This document shows, in pieces, positions 1-9,184 of a stretch of DNA of 64,000 nt. The stretch comes from Aliirhizobium wenxiniae (GTDB lineage: Bacteria > Pseudomonadota > Alphaproteobacteria > Rhizobiales > Rhizobiaceae), in the NCBI RefSeq assembly GCF_019511445.1, contig NZ_JAEUAN010000006.1, positions 62,001 to 126,000 of the forward strand, in the 5' to 3' direction. The notes under the pieces were generated by a model. It had not been told where the DNA came from. It saw nothing but the letters and a program-made list of their open reading frames with translations, and did not search any database. Both the position numbers and the translations under genes were made by a program. The stretch's first letter is position 1. Each line of letters opens with the position of its first letter.

Positions 1-96
1 AAATTGAGCCGCGACGGCTCGTCCGGCAGAGATCAAGGTCTCGCCGGTCGAGTCAGAAACGAGGTGCAAGTGGAAGAAGTTTTTCCGGTTCTCCAC
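1..96 (-). CDS. ppsR: PpsR/DUF299 kinase-pyrophosphorylase, N-terminal fragment
   Basis: Only the first 32 codons lie in the window, and the gene continues past base 1. Read on the minus strand from a GTG at 96-94, the product opens with [20 protein letters not shown], the typical N-terminus of the DUF299 family. Those proteins are bifunctional serine/threonine kinases and pyrophosphorylases that control pyruvate,phosphate dikinase or PEP synthase. A TAAGGA ribosome-binding site sits 5 nt upstream of the GTG. The gene is divergent from hemE. This pairing flanks the replication origin in Caulobacter and other alphaproteobacteria, which supports both the gene call and the origin call. The target enzyme cannot be told from this fragment. 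Confidence 0.85.
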   Translation of the reverse strand, partial: MENRKNFFHLHLVSDSTGETLISAGRAVAAQF

Positions 97-494
97 GTTA
101 TTCCTTACCGTCTGTTGATAACTCGGGACAGGCTGCCGCGTTTATCGGGATGAGGGACGGGTGATGGGAAAACCGCCCCTTTTTCCACAATCAGCAGCGA
201 GTTGGATTGATGGAACGCGAGGATGTGATTTGCGTGGATAAATGTCATATCCGCCAAACTTATCCACATGTTGTCTACAGACTAAATCTCCTGAAGACGC
301 CATACATCTCTTTGATTTTTATATGCAATTATGGATTTTTCCCAGATTTCATGAATCCGACGGGATCGTTTTTATCTCTACCTGCGGAGATTGGCAAAAT
401 TCTGGTTAATCTGGGGTTTGACTTTAATCCTTGATACTCACCGACTCTAAGAAATAGAAACCAATAGAAATTGGATTCTTTTAATAGGGGATAG
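97..494. other. Probable chromosomal replication origin (oriC)
   Basis: This 398-bp gap has no credible coding sequence and lies between divergent ppsR and hemE, the conserved position of the alphaproteobacterial chromosomal origin. It contains one perfect DnaA box and several near matches (113-279), an AT-rich stretch at about 300-350 that could be the unwinding element, and three GANTC sites (353-357, 443-447, 474-478), the CcrM methylation target. No TTAA-N7-TTAA CtrA site was found. The parAB locus with parS sites begins about 4.5 kb away, as expected for an origin-proximal centromere. It probably also holds the promoters of both flanking genes. Confidence 0.8.
113..279. promoter_or_regulatory. 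DnaA-box cluster
   Basis: A perfect TTATCCACA lies at 260-268. One-mismatch versions are at 181-189 (TTTTCCACA), 233-241 (CGTGGATAA, reverse orientation) and 113-121 (TGTTGATAA, reverse). A two-mismatch copy, TTGTCTACA, follows directly at 271-279. Five boxes in about 170 bp next to an AT-rich block is the arrangement expected of a DnaA-loading origin. Confidence 0.75.
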
Positions 495-1529
495 ATGCCA
501 GTGCCTGTGAAAAGGAAGATCGTCGAGGTGCTTGAAGGGAAGACCGTGGCACCTCCTCCACTCTGGCTCATGAGGCAGGCTGGACGGTATCTCCCTGAGT
601 ATAGGGCAACGCGCCAACAGGCAGGTGGGTTCCTTGATCTCTGCTATACGCCTGATCTGGCTGTCGAGGTTACGCTCCAGCCGATCAGGCGTTATTCCTT
701 CGATGCTGCAATTCTGTTTTCCGATATCCTGGTCATTCCTGATGCTCTGGACAGGAAAGTGCGCTTCGCTCCCGGTGAAGGGCCGCAGATGGATCCGATC
801 GACGAGACGGGTATCTATTCACTGAAAGCGGATGGCACGCTTCAACATCTCTCGCCGGTTCTTGAGACGGTGAAGCGGCTAAGACAGGAGTTGCCCGCCG
901 AGACCGCTCTCCTCGGCTTCTGTGGCGCTCCCTGGACTGTTGCGACCTATATGATTGCCGGACATGGTACGCCCGATCAGGCGCCTGCCCGTCTTTTCGG
1001 ATATCGTAATCGAAAGGCGCTCGAACATCTGCTGATGTTTCTTGCCGAGATTTCTGCCGATTATCTGGTTGCGCAGATCGATGCGGGCGCTGATGCGGTC
1101 CAGATCTTCGATTCGTGGGCTGGTGTACTTGGCGAAGCGGAGTTTGAAGCCTTTGCGGTGAAGCCGGTTGCGCGGATGATCGAGATCGTGCGCGGTAAAC
1201 GGCCGAATGCGAAGATCATCGCCTTTGCCAAGGGTGCTGGAATGAATCTGCGTCATTATCGGCAGAAGACCGGTGCCGATGCGATCGGACTGGATTGGAG
1301 CGTGCCATTGTCCTTTGCGGCTGAGTTGCAGAAGGATGGGCCGGTGCAGGGCAATCTTGACCCGATGCGGGTCGTGGCCGGCGGCCAATCGCTCGATGAC
1401 GGTATCGATGCTATCCTGCAGGTGCTCGGGAACGGGCCGCTGATCTTCAATCTGGGACACGGTATCACCCCTGAGGCGGATCCGGACAATGTGGCCAGGC
1501 TGGTAAAGCGCGTCAGGGGGATTGCCTGA
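495..1529 (+). CDS. hemE: Uroporphyrinogen decarboxylase
   Basis: This cytoplasmic enzyme decarboxylates the four acetate side chains of uroporphyrinogen III to give coproporphyrinogen III in haem synthesis. The 344-residue length is normal. The family signature [17 protein letters not shown] is at about residues 21-37, with the two substrate-binding arginines. The catalytic Asp is in [11 protein letters not shown] (about D77), and the C-terminal NLGHGI carries the conserved His. The ATG at 495 follows a purine-rich AATAGGGG. The stop overlaps the hemJ start by one base, so the two haem genes are probably translated together. The gene adjoins the origin, a conserved location. Confidence 0.97.
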   Translation: MPVPVKRKIVEVLEGKTVAPPPLWLMRQAGRYLPEYRATRQQAGGFLDLCYTPDLAVEVTLQPIRRYSFDAAILFSDILVIPDALDRKVRFAPGEGPQMDPIDETGIYSLKADGTLQHLSPVLETVKRLRQELPAETALLGFCGAPWTVATYMIAGHGTPDQAPARLFGYRNRKALEHLLMFLAEISADYLVAQIDAGADAVQIFDSWAGVLGEAEFEAFAVKPVARMIEIVRGKRPNAKIIAFAKGAGMNLRHYRQKTGADAIGLDWSVPLSFAAELQKDGPVQGNLDPMRVVAGGQSLDDGIDAILQVLGNGPLIFNLGHGITPEADPDNVARLVKRVRGIA

Positions 1530-2074
1530 TGGATCCGCGTGAGAAACCCGGTAACGAAGATGCAGGCGGAAAGGCCAAGGCGCGTGCCTTCATAGCGCTT
1601 ACGATATTCCTGTTCATTCTGGCCTTGACCTATGTGTTGAGGCCGGATGATTTCATCTCGTATGTGAAGGCGTTTCACGTCATCGCCGTGATGTCGTGGA
1701 TGGCGGGACTTCTGTATCTGCCGCGGCTTTTCATCTACCACACCGACGCGCCGATCGGCTCCGAGCCCTCCGAGACGTTCAAGATGATGGAAAGACGGCT
1801 GCTCAAGGTCATCATGAACCCTGCGATGATGGTGAGCTGGATGCTTGGGCTTTACCTCGCCTGGGATGTCTATGGATTTCAGGGTGGATGGCTTCATGGC
1901 AAAATCGCCATGGTTTTCGCACTTACCGGCGTCCATGTGCTTTTTAGTCGCGCTGTTCAAGATTTTGCCGCAGACAAGCCGAGACGTACGGCAAGATACT
2001 GGCGGATATGGAATGAAGTCCCGACGGTCCTGATGATTGCAATCGTAATCCTAGTCATCGTGAAGCCGTTCTGA
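1529..2074 (+). CDS. hemJ: Protoporphyrinogen IX oxidase, HemJ type
   Basis: HemJ is an integral membrane enzyme that oxidises protoporphyrinogen IX to protoporphyrin IX, the penultimate step of haem synthesis, in bacteria lacking HemY or HemG. The 181-residue protein has a charged N-terminal tail of about 20 residues and four predicted membrane segments. The family signature KAFHVIAVMSWMAGLLYLPR (about residues 47-66) includes the conserved His50 and is followed by LFIYH. The start codon overlaps the hemE stop (TGATG), so the pair is translationally coupled. A weak hairpin follows the stop. Confidence 0.92.
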   Translation: MDPREKPGNEDAGGKAKARAFIALTIFLFILALTYVLRPDDFISYVKAFHVIAVMSWMAGLLYLPRLFIYHTDAPIGSEPSETFKMMERRLLKVIMNPAMMVSWMLGLYLAWDVYGFQGGWLHGKIAMVFALTGVHVLFSRAVQDFAADKPRRTARYWRIWNEVPTVLMIAIVILVIVKPF

Positions 2075-2095
2075 GAAAAGGGCTTGCCTTTTTCT
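2074..2095 (+). terminator. Weak terminator-like hairpin after hemJ
   Basis: An imperfect stem (AGAAAAGG pairing with CCTTTTTCT, one bulge) begins at the hemJ stop and ends in a T-rich arm. It could end the hemE-hemJ transcript before rho. The stem is AT-rich and weak, so the call is tentative. Confidence 0.35.
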
Positions 2096-2254
2096 GAATA
2101 AGCCTCTTGCGGCATTGGGAGGGAATCGCTATTTTCGCGACACCTCCATCTCGTGGCATGCGTGTAACCGACGTTGTCCCCGGATTTCATCCGCGGAAGC
2201 GAATTCCACCGACACGCCCAATTCCCTTATATTTTCTCAAGTGGTCCCCTCTTC

Positions 2255-3520
2255 ATGGCTGAAATGAAGCTTCAAGAACTTAAGAGCAAATCTCCGACTG
2301 ATTTGCTGACCTTCGCAGAGTCGCTGGAGGTCGAAAATGCCAGCACCATGCGCAAGCAGGAGTTGATGTTTGCAATTCTGAAGGTTCTTGCCAGCCAGGA
2401 CGTCGAAATCATCGGTGAGGGCGTGGTCGAGGTTCTGCAGGACGGTTTCGGCTTCCTGCGTTCCGCCAATGCCAACTATCTACCGGGTCCGGACGATATC
2501 TATATCTCCCCCTCGCAGATCCGTCGTTTTTCGCTGAAGACTGGCGATACCGTTGAAGGACCGATCCGCGGCCCGAAAGAAGGCGAACGTTATTTCGCGC
2601 TTCTGAAGGTCAACACGATCAATTTCGACGATCCTGAGAAGATCCGTCACAAGGTTCACTTCGACAACCTAACGCCGCTCTATCCGAACGAGCGGTTCAA
2701 GATGGAACTCGATATTCCGACCTCGAAGGACAATTCAGCGCGCGTCATCGATCTCGTCGCACCGCTCGGCAAGGGCCAGCGCGGTCTGATCGTCGCACCG
2801 CCGCGCACCGGTAAGACCGTTCTTCTGCAGAACATCGCCCATTCGATCACCGCCAATCACCCGGAATGCTACCTGATCGTTCTTCTGATCGACGAGCGTC
2901 CGGAAGAAGTGACGGACATGCAGCGTTCGGTGAAGGGCGAAGTCGTTTCCTCGACCTTCGATGAGCCGGCTGTGCGCCACGTACAGGTCGCTGAAATGGT
3001 TATCGAGAAGGCCAAGCGTCTCGTTGAACATGGCCGCGACGTGGTTATCCTGCTCGACTCCATCACTCGCCTTGGCCGCGCTTACAACACCGTCGTGCCG
3101 TCTTCCGGTAAGGTTCTGACCGGCGGTGTTGACGCAAACGCGCTGCAGCGTCCGAAGCGTTTCTTCGGTGCGGCACGCAATATCGAAGAAGGTGGTTCGC
3201 TGACGATTATTGCGACGGCGCTGATCGATACCGGCAGCCGTATGGACGAAGTCATCTTCGAAGAATTCAAGGGTACGGGTAACTCTGAAATCGTGCTCGA
3301 CCGCAAGGTTGCCGACAAGCGTATCTTCCCTGCCATGGATATCCTCAAGTCCGGTACGCGTAAGGAAGATTTGCTCGTTCCGCGCCAGGATCTGCAGAAG
3401 ATATTCGTTCTTCGCCGCATTCTGGCACCGATGGGGACCACGGATGCGATCGAATTCCTGATCGACAAGCTGAAGCAGACGAAGAACAATGCAGACTTCT
3501 TTGACTCGATGAATACGTAA
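2255..3520 (+). CDS. rho: Transcription termination factor Rho
   Basis: Rho is a hexameric RNA-dependent ATPase/helicase that terminates transcription. Starting at the ATG at 2255 gives 421 residues ([18 protein letters not shown]), the usual size. An in-frame upstream extension from 2174 is not conserved-looking and is rejected. Visible parts are the N-terminal helical domain (1-48), the cold-shock-like RNA-binding domain with DGFGFLRS (about 52-120), Walker A APPRTGKT (181-188), and [13 protein letters not shown] and [11 protein letters not shown] of the ATPase core. The roughly 180-nt leader after hemJ is C-rich near its end (GTGGTCCCCTCTTC), which would suit Rho autoregulation, although that is not shown by the sequence. 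Confidence 0.97.
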   Translation: MAEMKLQELKSKSPTDLLTFAESLEVENASTMRKQELMFAILKVLASQDVEIIGEGVVEVLQDGFGFLRSANANYLPGPDDIYISPSQIRRFSLKTGDTVEGPIRGPKEGERYFALLKVNTINFDDPEKIRHKVHFDNLTPLYPNERFKMELDIPTSKDNSARVIDLVAPLGKGQRGLIVAPPRTGKTVLLQNIAHSITANHPECYLIVLLIDERPEEVTDMQRSVKGEVVSSTFDEPAVRHVQVAEMVIEKAKRLVEHGRDVVILLDSITRLGRAYNTVVPSSGKVLTGGVDANALQRPKRFFGAARNIEEGGSLTIIATALIDTGSRMDEVIFEEFKGTGNSEIVLDRKVADKRIFPAMDILKSGTRKEDLLVPRQDLQKIFVLRRILAPMGTTDAIEFLIDKLKQTKNNADFFDSMNT

Positions 3521-3549
3521 TCCTTAGCCGGATTCTTCAACGATCATTC

Positions 3550-3580
3550 AGGCGCCCGATATTCGGGCGCCTTTGTCTTT
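3550..3580 (+). terminator. Intrinsic terminator of rho
   Basis: A perfect 10-bp stem (AGGCGCCCGA / TCGGGCGCCT) with a 3-nt loop is followed by TTGTCTTTT. It lies 30 bp after the rho stop and about 20 bp before mnmE, so mnmE probably has its own promoter or depends on read-through. Confidence 0.85.
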
Positions 3581-3600
3581 TGTGGATATGGAACGAAGAC

Positions 3601-4893
3601 ATGACACAGGCAACAATCTTCGCGCTCTCCAGCGGACAGCCGCCAGCGGGTGTGGCAGTCATACGAATAAGCGGCCCTGCGACGGTAGAAGTCATCAAAG
3701 CAATGGTGGGATCCGTTCCCGCACCGCGTCAGGCCAGTCTCCGAACGATTCGCAACCGAAACGGTGAGATTCTGGATCAGGGGCTGGTGCTCTATTTCCA
3801 GGGTCCAAACTCGTTTACCGGGGAAGATTGCGCCGAATTGCAGGTTCATGGCAGTCGCGCTGTGGTGAATGCAGTTGCTCAGGCACTGCGAGACTTTGGT
3901 TTGCGCCCCGCAGAGGCGGGAGAATTTGCCCGACGTGCATTTGAACACGGGCGGCTTGACCTGGTCGAGGTTGAAGGCCTGTCCGGTCTGGTGTCGGCCG
4001 AAACTGAAATGCAGCGAAAGCTCGCACTCCAAACCGGAATGGGGGCGTTATCTGCTCAATATAACGGATGGGCGGAGCGCTTAACCTACGCCAGGGCGAT
4101 GATTGAGGCCGAGCTGGACTTTGCTGACGAGGATGACGCGCCGGAGTCGGCTGCCGATCTTATAGATGGCGATCTGGCTGCTCTGATTGCGGAGATGTCG
4201 CTCGCGTCAGCATCTGCCAAATCCTCGGAAATCGTCCGGAACGGCTTCAAAGTCGCGATTATCGGAGCGCCGAACGCAGGAAAATCGAGCTTGTTGAACG
4301 CGATGGCGAAGCGCGAAGTGGCGATCGTGACCGATATTGCGGGCACGACGCGTGATGTCCTGACGGTTGATCTGGATCTGGAAGGATATCTGGTTCGCCT
4401 CTTCGATACCGCAGGAATTCGCGAGTCGGATGATATTGTCGAACGAGAGGGTATACTGCGCGCCAAGGCGGCCGCGCGCTCGGCGGATATGATCCTGTAT
4501 CTTAGAGAGGCAGGGTGCGGTTCGGATGTGTTCGAAGACCATGGCATTCCCTATCTCTCAATAGAAACGAAGGCCGATCTCCATTCGGAAAACGGCTTGA
4601 GCGCCTTGCGTATATCCTCGGTGACGGGAGAAGGACTCGACAAGATCCGACAGGCTATCGTCGGTGTGGCGCGGGAGACATGGAATGATGGTTCTTCTGC
4701 AGGCAATGAGAGGCATCGCGAACATATCGCTCTCACTTCCCAATTTATCCAAAATGCAGTAGATGAACCCCGACTTGAGTTGAAGGCCGATGCTTTGAGA
4801 GCGGCCGGAGACGAGCTTGGCAGAATTACCGGCCGCGTGGACGTCGAAGACCTCCTCGATGTGATTTTCTCAAAATTCTGCATTGGCAAATGA
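3601..4893 (+). CDS. mnmE: tRNA modification GTPase MnmE
   Basis: With MnmG this GTPase makes the 5-carboxymethylaminomethyl group on wobble U34 of tRNAs. Starting at 3601 (MTQATIFALSSGQPPAG) gives 430 residues. The N-terminal formyl-THF-binding domain covers about 1-115. The inserted G domain carries G1 GAPNAGKS (222-229), GTTRD and DTAG. The C-terminal CIGK ends the protein, as required for catalysis. The usual G4 NKxD reads TKAD here. The gene is followed after 24 bp by mnmG, its partner. The stop codon overlaps a parS palindrome (4891-4906). Confidence 0.96.
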   Translation: MTQATIFALSSGQPPAGVAVIRISGPATVEVIKAMVGSVPAPRQASLRTIRNRNGEILDQGLVLYFQGPNSFTGEDCAELQVHGSRAVVNAVAQALRDFGLRPAEAGEFARRAFEHGRLDLVEVEGLSGLVSAETEMQRKLALQTGMGALSAQYNGWAERLTYARAMIEAELDFADEDDAPESAADLIDGDLAALIAEMSLASASAKSSEIVRNGFKVAIIGAPNAGKSSLLNAMAKREVAIVTDIAGTTRDVLTVDLDLEGYLVRLFDTAGIRESDDIVEREGILRAKAAARSADMILYLREAGCGSDVFEDHGIPYLSIETKADLHSENGLSALRISSVTGEGLDKIRQAIVGVARETWNDGSSAGNERHREHIALTSQFIQNAVDEPRLELKADALRAAGDELGRITGRVDVEDLLDVIFSKFCIGK

Positions 4894-4906
4894 TTCACGT
4901 GAAACA
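4891..4906. promoter_or_regulatory. parS centromere site 1 (ParB-binding palindrome)
   Basis: TGATTCACGTGAAACA matches the bacterial parS consensus TGTTTCACGTGAAACA at 15 of 16 positions. It begins at the mnmE stop codon and extends into the short mnmE-mnmG gap. ParB, encoded 3.3 kb downstream, should load here. Confidence 0.85.
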
Positions 4907-4917
4907 CAGAGGCTTCA

Positions 4918-6795
4918 ATGGCTGAAATGACCTTTGATGTGGTCGTCGTTGGCGGCGGGCATGCCGGATGCGAGGCTGCAAGTGCAGCAGCCCGTGTCGG
5001 AGCCTCAGTTGCGCTGGTAACGCATAAGCGCGAAACCATCGGCGTCATGTCCTGCAATCCTGCAATCGGTGGATTGGGCAAGGGACATCTCGTGCGCGAG
5101 ATCGATGCTCTGGACGGGTTGATGGGTCGCGTGGCGGATGCGGCCGGCATTCAGTTCCGCCTTCTCAATCGCAAGAAAGGTCCAGCTGTTCGCGGTCCGC
5201 GGACCCAGGCAGATCGCCGGCTTTATCGGGAGGCGATGCAGTGCGAGATCGAGAACCATGCCAATCTGACGGTGTTGGAAGGTGACGCGTTCGACATAGA
5301 GATGGGGGCAGACGGGGTTGTCAAAGCTCTTCTACTCTCCGATGGGCGCCGTATATCCTGCGCTTGCGTCGTTCTTGCAACTGGTACCTTTTTGCGTGGG
5401 CTTATTCATATTGGCCAGAAGAAAATTCCGGCCGGCCGTAGCGGTGAGGCTCCATCGCTTGGACTGTCGGAGACGTTAAAGCACTACGGGCTTGCTTTGG
5501 GCCGTCTCAAGACCGGAACGCCTGCCCGCCTCGACGGTCGTACGATTGATTGGGCATCGATAGATCGGCAGGAAGCAGACGATGTTCCTACGCCCTTCTC
5601 TTTTATGACGGACCGGATTACCAATCCACAAATTGCCTGCGGCGTAACCAGGACGACACCTGAGACGCACAAAATCATTGCTGATAATATTCATCTGTCT
5701 GCCATGTATTCTGGCCAGATCGAGGGCGTCGGACCTCGTTATTGCCCTTCGATTGAAGACAAGATCGTTCGTTTTGGTGAGAGAGATGGACACCAGATTT
5801 TCCTCGAACCGGAAGGTCTCGATGATTTTAGCGTTTATCCGAATGGCATCTCCACCTCCCTTCCGGAGGATGTTCAGGAGTCCTTCGTTCGAACCATACC
5901 CGGATTGGAAAAGGTAACTATTCTGCATCCTGCCTATGCGATCGAATATGATCATATAGACCCCAGAGAATTGCAGCCATGGCTGGAGACGAAGTCGGTA
6001 AAGGGTCTCTTCCTTGTCGGCCAGATCAATGGAACGACGGGCTACGAGGAGGCCGGGGCTCAGGGATTGGTCGGCGGGTTGAACGCTGCGCGTCTTGCGC
6101 AGGGTATGCAACCTCATATTTTCAGCCGAACCGACTCCTATATAGGCGTGATGATCGACGATCTGATTAATCGTGGTGTGACGGAACCCTACCGCATGTT
6201 CACGTCAAGGGCCGAATTCCGTCTTTCGCTTCGTGCCGATAACGCGGATATGCGATTGACGGCGCTTGGGATCGAACTCGGCTTGGTTGGCCGGGATCGG
6301 TCCTCTCGGTTCTCGGCTTATGTCGAGGCAATTAATTCCGGACGGGATCAACTTCGTGCGCTCAGCCTGACACCAAATGAAGCAGCGCGTCATGGGTTGC
6401 ATCTGAACAAGGATGGTCAGCGGCGAAGTGCTTACGAAATTCTATCGCATCCCGATATGGAGATTTCTCGCCTTGCTCAAATCTGGGAAGAGCTGTCAAA
6501 CTTGTCGCCCAAGGTTGCCGCGGCTCTCGAGATCGAGGCGGGCTATGCCGTCTATATGGATCGGCAGGCAAATGATATACGGTCGGCACAGCGCGATGAG
6601 GCGCTTGCAATCCCGGATTCTTTCGATTTCGATAGTATATCAGGTTTGTCCAACGAGCTGAAATTGAAGTTGTGTCGCGCTCAACCTCGAACGATCGCGC
6701 AGGCTGCGAAGATAGAAGGTATGACGCCGGCGGCTGTAACATTGCTGTTGGCGCTGGTCAGGAAAGTTGAAAAAAATATGAGGCAGGCATCTTGA
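4918..6795 (+). CDS. mnmG: tRNA U34 carboxymethylaminomethyl synthase subunit MnmG (GidA)
   Basis: This FAD-dependent partner of MnmE completes the wobble-uridine cmnm5 modification in the cytoplasm. The 625-residue length is normal. The FAD-binding Rossmann motif [10 protein letters not shown] is at 12-21. The family signature [20 protein letters not shown] contains the conserved Cys46, and [11 protein letters not shown] holds the second conserved Cys (E. coli C277 equivalent). [20 protein letters not shown] follows in the C-terminal half. The stop overlaps the rsmG ATG (TGATG), so mnmG-rsmG-parA-parB read as one operon. The order is ancestral in bacteria. Confidence 0.97.
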   Translation: MAEMTFDVVVVGGGHAGCEAASAAARVGASVALVTHKRETIGVMSCNPAIGGLGKGHLVREIDALDGLMGRVADAAGIQFRLLNRKKGPAVRGPRTQADRRLYREAMQCEIENHANLTVLEGDAFDIEMGADGVVKALLLSDGRRISCACVVLATGTFLRGLIHIGQKKIPAGRSGEAPSLGLSETLKHYGLALGRLKTGTPARLDGRTIDWASIDRQEADDVPTPFSFMTDRITNPQIACGVTRTTPETHKIIADNIHLSAMYSGQIEGVGPRYCPSIEDKIVRFGERDGHQIFLEPEGLDDFSVYPNGISTSLPEDVQESFVRTIPGLEKVTILHPAYAIEYDHIDPRELQPWLETKSVKGLFLVGQINGTTGYEEAGAQGLVGGLNAARLAQGMQPHIFSRTDSYIGVMIDDLINRGVTEPYRMFTSRAEFRLSLRADNADMRLTALGIELGLVGRDRSSRFSAYVEAINSGRDQLRALSLTPNEAARHGLHLNKDGQRRSAYEILSHPDMEISRLAQIWEELSNLSPKVAAALEIEAGYAVYMDRQANDIRSAQRDEALAIPDSFDFDSISGLSNELKLKLCRAQPRTIAQAAKIEGMTPAAVTLLLALVRKVEKNMRQAS

Positions 6796-7394
6796 TGTCC
6801 GGTGTTTCACGTGAAACGCAAGATCGGCTTCAACACTTTGCCGACCTGTTTCAGAAATGGGCCAAGACAATCAATCTTGTTGCTCCGTCCACGCAAGAGG
6901 ATATGTGGCAGCGCCACATAGCAGACAGCGCGCAGATATTCGACTTGGCTAAGAGAGCCGGAACCTGGGTAGACCTTGGTTCTGGAGGTGGATTTCCAGG
7001 CGTCATTACCGCTATTCTACTGAACGAATACAAAGACGGCTGGGTTCATCTCGTCGAGAGCAACCAGAAAAAGGCTGCATTTTTGCGTGTCGCGCTCGCG
7101 TCAACCGGGGCCCGAGGTACAATTCATGCAGTTCGCATAGAAGATGCACCGAAGCTCATTCCTCAATGCGATTTCGTTTCCGCGCGTGCACTTGCCGATC
7201 TGGATAAGCTACTGGGATATGCTTCGCCCTGGTTGCTGGATAAGCCATCAACAGCTTTCTTCCATAAAGGTCGGGATTATGAATCCGAATTAAAAAAAGC
7301 ACATGGTCGCTGGCAGTTTGATTTGGTAAAACACCAGAGTTCAATCCAAGCGGATTCGGTTATCCTAGAGATCGGCAATCTGAAGCGAACGTAA
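6795..7394 (+). CDS. rsmG: 16S rRNA (guanine-527-N7) methyltransferase
   Basis: RsmG (GidB) uses SAM to methylate N7 of G527 in 16S rRNA, and its loss gives low-level streptomycin resistance in many bacteria. The 199-residue protein has the SAM-binding loop [14 protein letters not shown] at about 58-71 and the early motif [11 protein letters not shown]. The ATG at 6795 overlaps the mnmG stop, and a TTG directly upstream is an alternative. Residues 4-8 (VSRET) are encoded by an embedded parS site, so coding and centromere functions share these bases. parA follows after 18 bp. Confidence 0.94.
   Translation: MSGVSRETQDRLQHFADLFQKWAKTINLVAPSTQEDMWQRHIADSAQIFDLAKRAGTWVDLGSGGGFPGVITAILLNEYKDGWVHLVESNQKKAAFLRVALASTGARGTIHAVRIEDAPKLIPQCDFVSARALADLDKLLGYASPWLLDKPSTAFFHKGRDYESELKKAHGRWQFDLVKHQSSIQADSVILEIGNLKRT
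6803..6818. promoter_or_regulatory. parS centromere site 2, within the rsmG coding sequence
   Basis: TGTTTCACGTGAAACG differs from the parS consensus only at the last base. It lies within codons 3-9 of rsmG and produces the VSRET peptide. It is 1.9 kb from site 1 and 0.6 kb before parA. Confidence 0.88.
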
Positions 7395-7412
7395 CCGTAA
7401 AGCGGGTGCTAG

Positions 7413-8207
7413 ATGTTTGATAAGCGTCGGATCATCACAATTGCAAATCAAAAAGGTGGCGTCGGGAAAACCACGACTGCTATCAATCTGGCAACCGCCT
7501 TGGCTGCTATTGGCCAGAGCGTTCTGATCGTTGATCTCGATCCTCAAGGTAACGCGAGTACCGGACTCGGGATCGATCGACGTGATCGCAAAGTTTCGTC
7601 TTACGATATCTTGATTGGTGAGGCGGCCGTTGGCGAGGCTGCGGTCGAAACCGCGGTTCCCAATCTGTCGATCGTGCCTTCGACGATGGATCTTCTCGGT
7701 TTTGAGATGGAAATTTCGCAGTCCCAAGACAGGGCTTTTCGACTGAAAAAAGCTCTGATCTCTGCTGGCGCGGAGAAATTCAATTATATCCTGCTTGATT
7801 GCCCGCCGTCGTTCAATCTTCTGACGATGAATGCGATGGCTGCTGCGGATTCCGTTCTTGTTCCGCTGCAGTGCGAGTTTTTTGCCCTTGAAGGGTTGAG
7901 CCAGTTGCTTGAGACCGTCGATCAGGTTCGTCGCACGGTCAATCCGGCGCTCGATATTCAGGGGATCGTCCTGACAATGTTCGATGCTCGAAATAATCTG
8001 GCACAGCAGGTTGTCAACGACGTGCGGACCTATCTGGGTGAGAAAGTTTACCAGACGCTTATCCCGCGCAATGTGCGAGTCTCAGAGGCACCTTCATATG
8101 GTAAGCCGGCTATCCTTTATGACCTGAAATGCGCTGGCAGCCAGGCCTATCTTCAATTGGCCTCGGAAGTTATCCAGCGCGAGAGAATGCGCAAGGTTGC
8201 GGCCTAA
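7413..8207 (+). CDS. parA: Chromosome partitioning ATPase ParA
   Basis: ParA binds DNA non-specifically when loaded with ATP and moves ParB-parS complexes so that newly copied origins separate. The 264-residue protein has the deviant Walker A KGGVGKTT at 14-21, VDLDPQGNAS (Walker A' region) and LLDCPPSFNLLT (Walker B). It lacks an N-terminal HTH, as expected of a chromosomal Soj/ParA. It sits 18 bp after rsmG and 27 bp before parB. The proximity to oriC and two parS sites makes this the chromosomal, not plasmid (repABC), system. Confidence 0.97.
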   Translation: MFDKRRIITIANQKGGVGKTTTAINLATALAAIGQSVLIVDLDPQGNASTGLGIDRRDRKVSSYDILIGEAAVGEAAVETAVPNLSIVPSTMDLLGFEMEISQSQDRAFRLKKALISAGAEKFNYILLDCPPSFNLLTMNAMAAADSVLVPLQCEFFALEGLSQLLETVDQVRRTVNPALDIQGIVLTMFDARNNLAQQVVNDVRTYLGEKVYQTLIPRNVRVSEAPSYGKPAILYDLKCAGSQAYLQLASEVIQRERMRKVAA

Positions 8208-8234
8208 GAAGAGTTAGAAGACAGGGTAAAGCGT

Positions 8235-9113
8235 ATGAACGACGATATATCGAAGCGGCGCCTCGGACGCGGACTCGCTGCGCTGATCGGCGAAATGGAC
8301 CAGCCTATGCCTGCAGGCAATGCGCCGGTCAATGTCAGCGCCGACCGGATGGTGCCGATCGAGAATATCACGCGCAACCCACGCAACCCGCGTCGGCATT
8401 TTGACGAAAATGAGCTGCAGGATCTGGCAAGCTCGATCCGCCAGCATGGGATCGTCCAGCCGATCGTGACGCGCACACTTCCTGATGGTCAGTTCGAAAT
8501 TATCGCTGGCGAGCGTCGCTGGCGTGCTTCCCAGCTTGCAGGGCTGGTTGAAGTGCCCGTCATCGTTCGCAATGTCGACGACAGGACTGCGCTCGAAATC
8601 GCGATCGTCGAAAATGTCCAGCGTTCGGATCTCAATCCTTTGGAAGAGGCGTTGGGTTACGAGCAGCTTATTGCCGAGCATGGATATACGCAGAACGATC
8701 TGGGCGACATTATCGGCAAGAGCCGAAGCCATGTGGCAAACAGCCTGCGTCTTCTGAAACTCCCGACGCCGGTGCGGGACATGCTGTCTTCCGGCACGCT
8801 TTCGGCTGGCCATGCCCGCGCGCTGATCCCGACATCCGATCCGACTGCACTTGCTAAGGCCGTTGTTGCAAAGGGCATGTCGGTTCGTGACGCTGAACGC
8901 CTGGCGCAGAACGATATCCGTTCACAATCGGAACCTCAGACCGCGCCCAAGCCCGAAAAGGATTCGGATACGGTGGCGCTGGAAAGGACCTTGACGGATT
9001 CGCTGGGGCTGGAGGTCAAAATCAACCACAAGGGTGGCCCGGGTCAGATCAGGATTTCCTACAAGACGCTCGAGCAGCTCGAAGAAATCTGCCGGCTGCT
9101 GGAGCGCCGTTGA
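8235..9113 (+). CDS. parB: Chromosome partitioning protein ParB
   Basis: ParB is a CTP-dependent clamp that loads at parS, spreads along nearby DNA and stimulates ParA. The 292-residue protein opens with the conserved basic stretch KRRLGRGLAALIGE, the ParA-interacting N-terminus. The CTP-binding motif GERRWR is at about 92-97. The parS-reading helix-turn-helix (YTQNDLGDIIGKSRSHVANS) is at about 137-160, and the C-terminal dimerisation domain ends ISYKTLEQLEEICRLL. It is the last gene of the operon and is followed by an intrinsic terminator. Confidence 0.97.
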   Translation: MNDDISKRRLGRGLAALIGEMDQPMPAGNAPVNVSADRMVPIENITRNPRNPRRHFDENELQDLASSIRQHGIVQPIVTRTLPDGQFEIIAGERRWRASQLAGLVEVPVIVRNVDDRTALEIAIVENVQRSDLNPLEEALGYEQLIAEHGYTQNDLGDIIGKSRSHVANSLRLLKLPTPVRDMLSSGTLSAGHARALIPTSDPTALAKAVVAKGMSVRDAERLAQNDIRSQSEPQTAPKPEKDSDTVALERTLTDSLGLEVKINHKGGPGQIRISYKTLEQLEEICRLLERR

Positions 9114-9149
9114 GATAGTCCGAGGCTCGTTCGACGACTAGAACCATAT

Positions 9150-9184
9150 GCCGCGCAACCGGATAGGCTTGCGCGGCTTTTTAT
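9150..9184 (+). terminator. Intrinsic terminator of the parAB operon
   Basis: A 9-bp stem (GCCGCGCAA / TTGCGCGGC) with a 10-nt loop is followed by TTTTTATT. It ends the mnmG-rsmG-parA-parB transcript just before the 3' end of convergent holA. The minus strand has no U-run, so it works in one direction. Confidence 0.85.

Noticed and set aside
406..427. Two TTAA half-sites in the origin as a CtrA site
   Set aside because: They are separated by 14 bases, not the 7 required for the CtrA consensus.
207..434. 75-residue open frame inside the hemE upstream gap
   Set aside because: It overlaps the DnaA boxes and AT-rich part of the probable origin, lacks a ribosome-binding site and shows no family resemblance.
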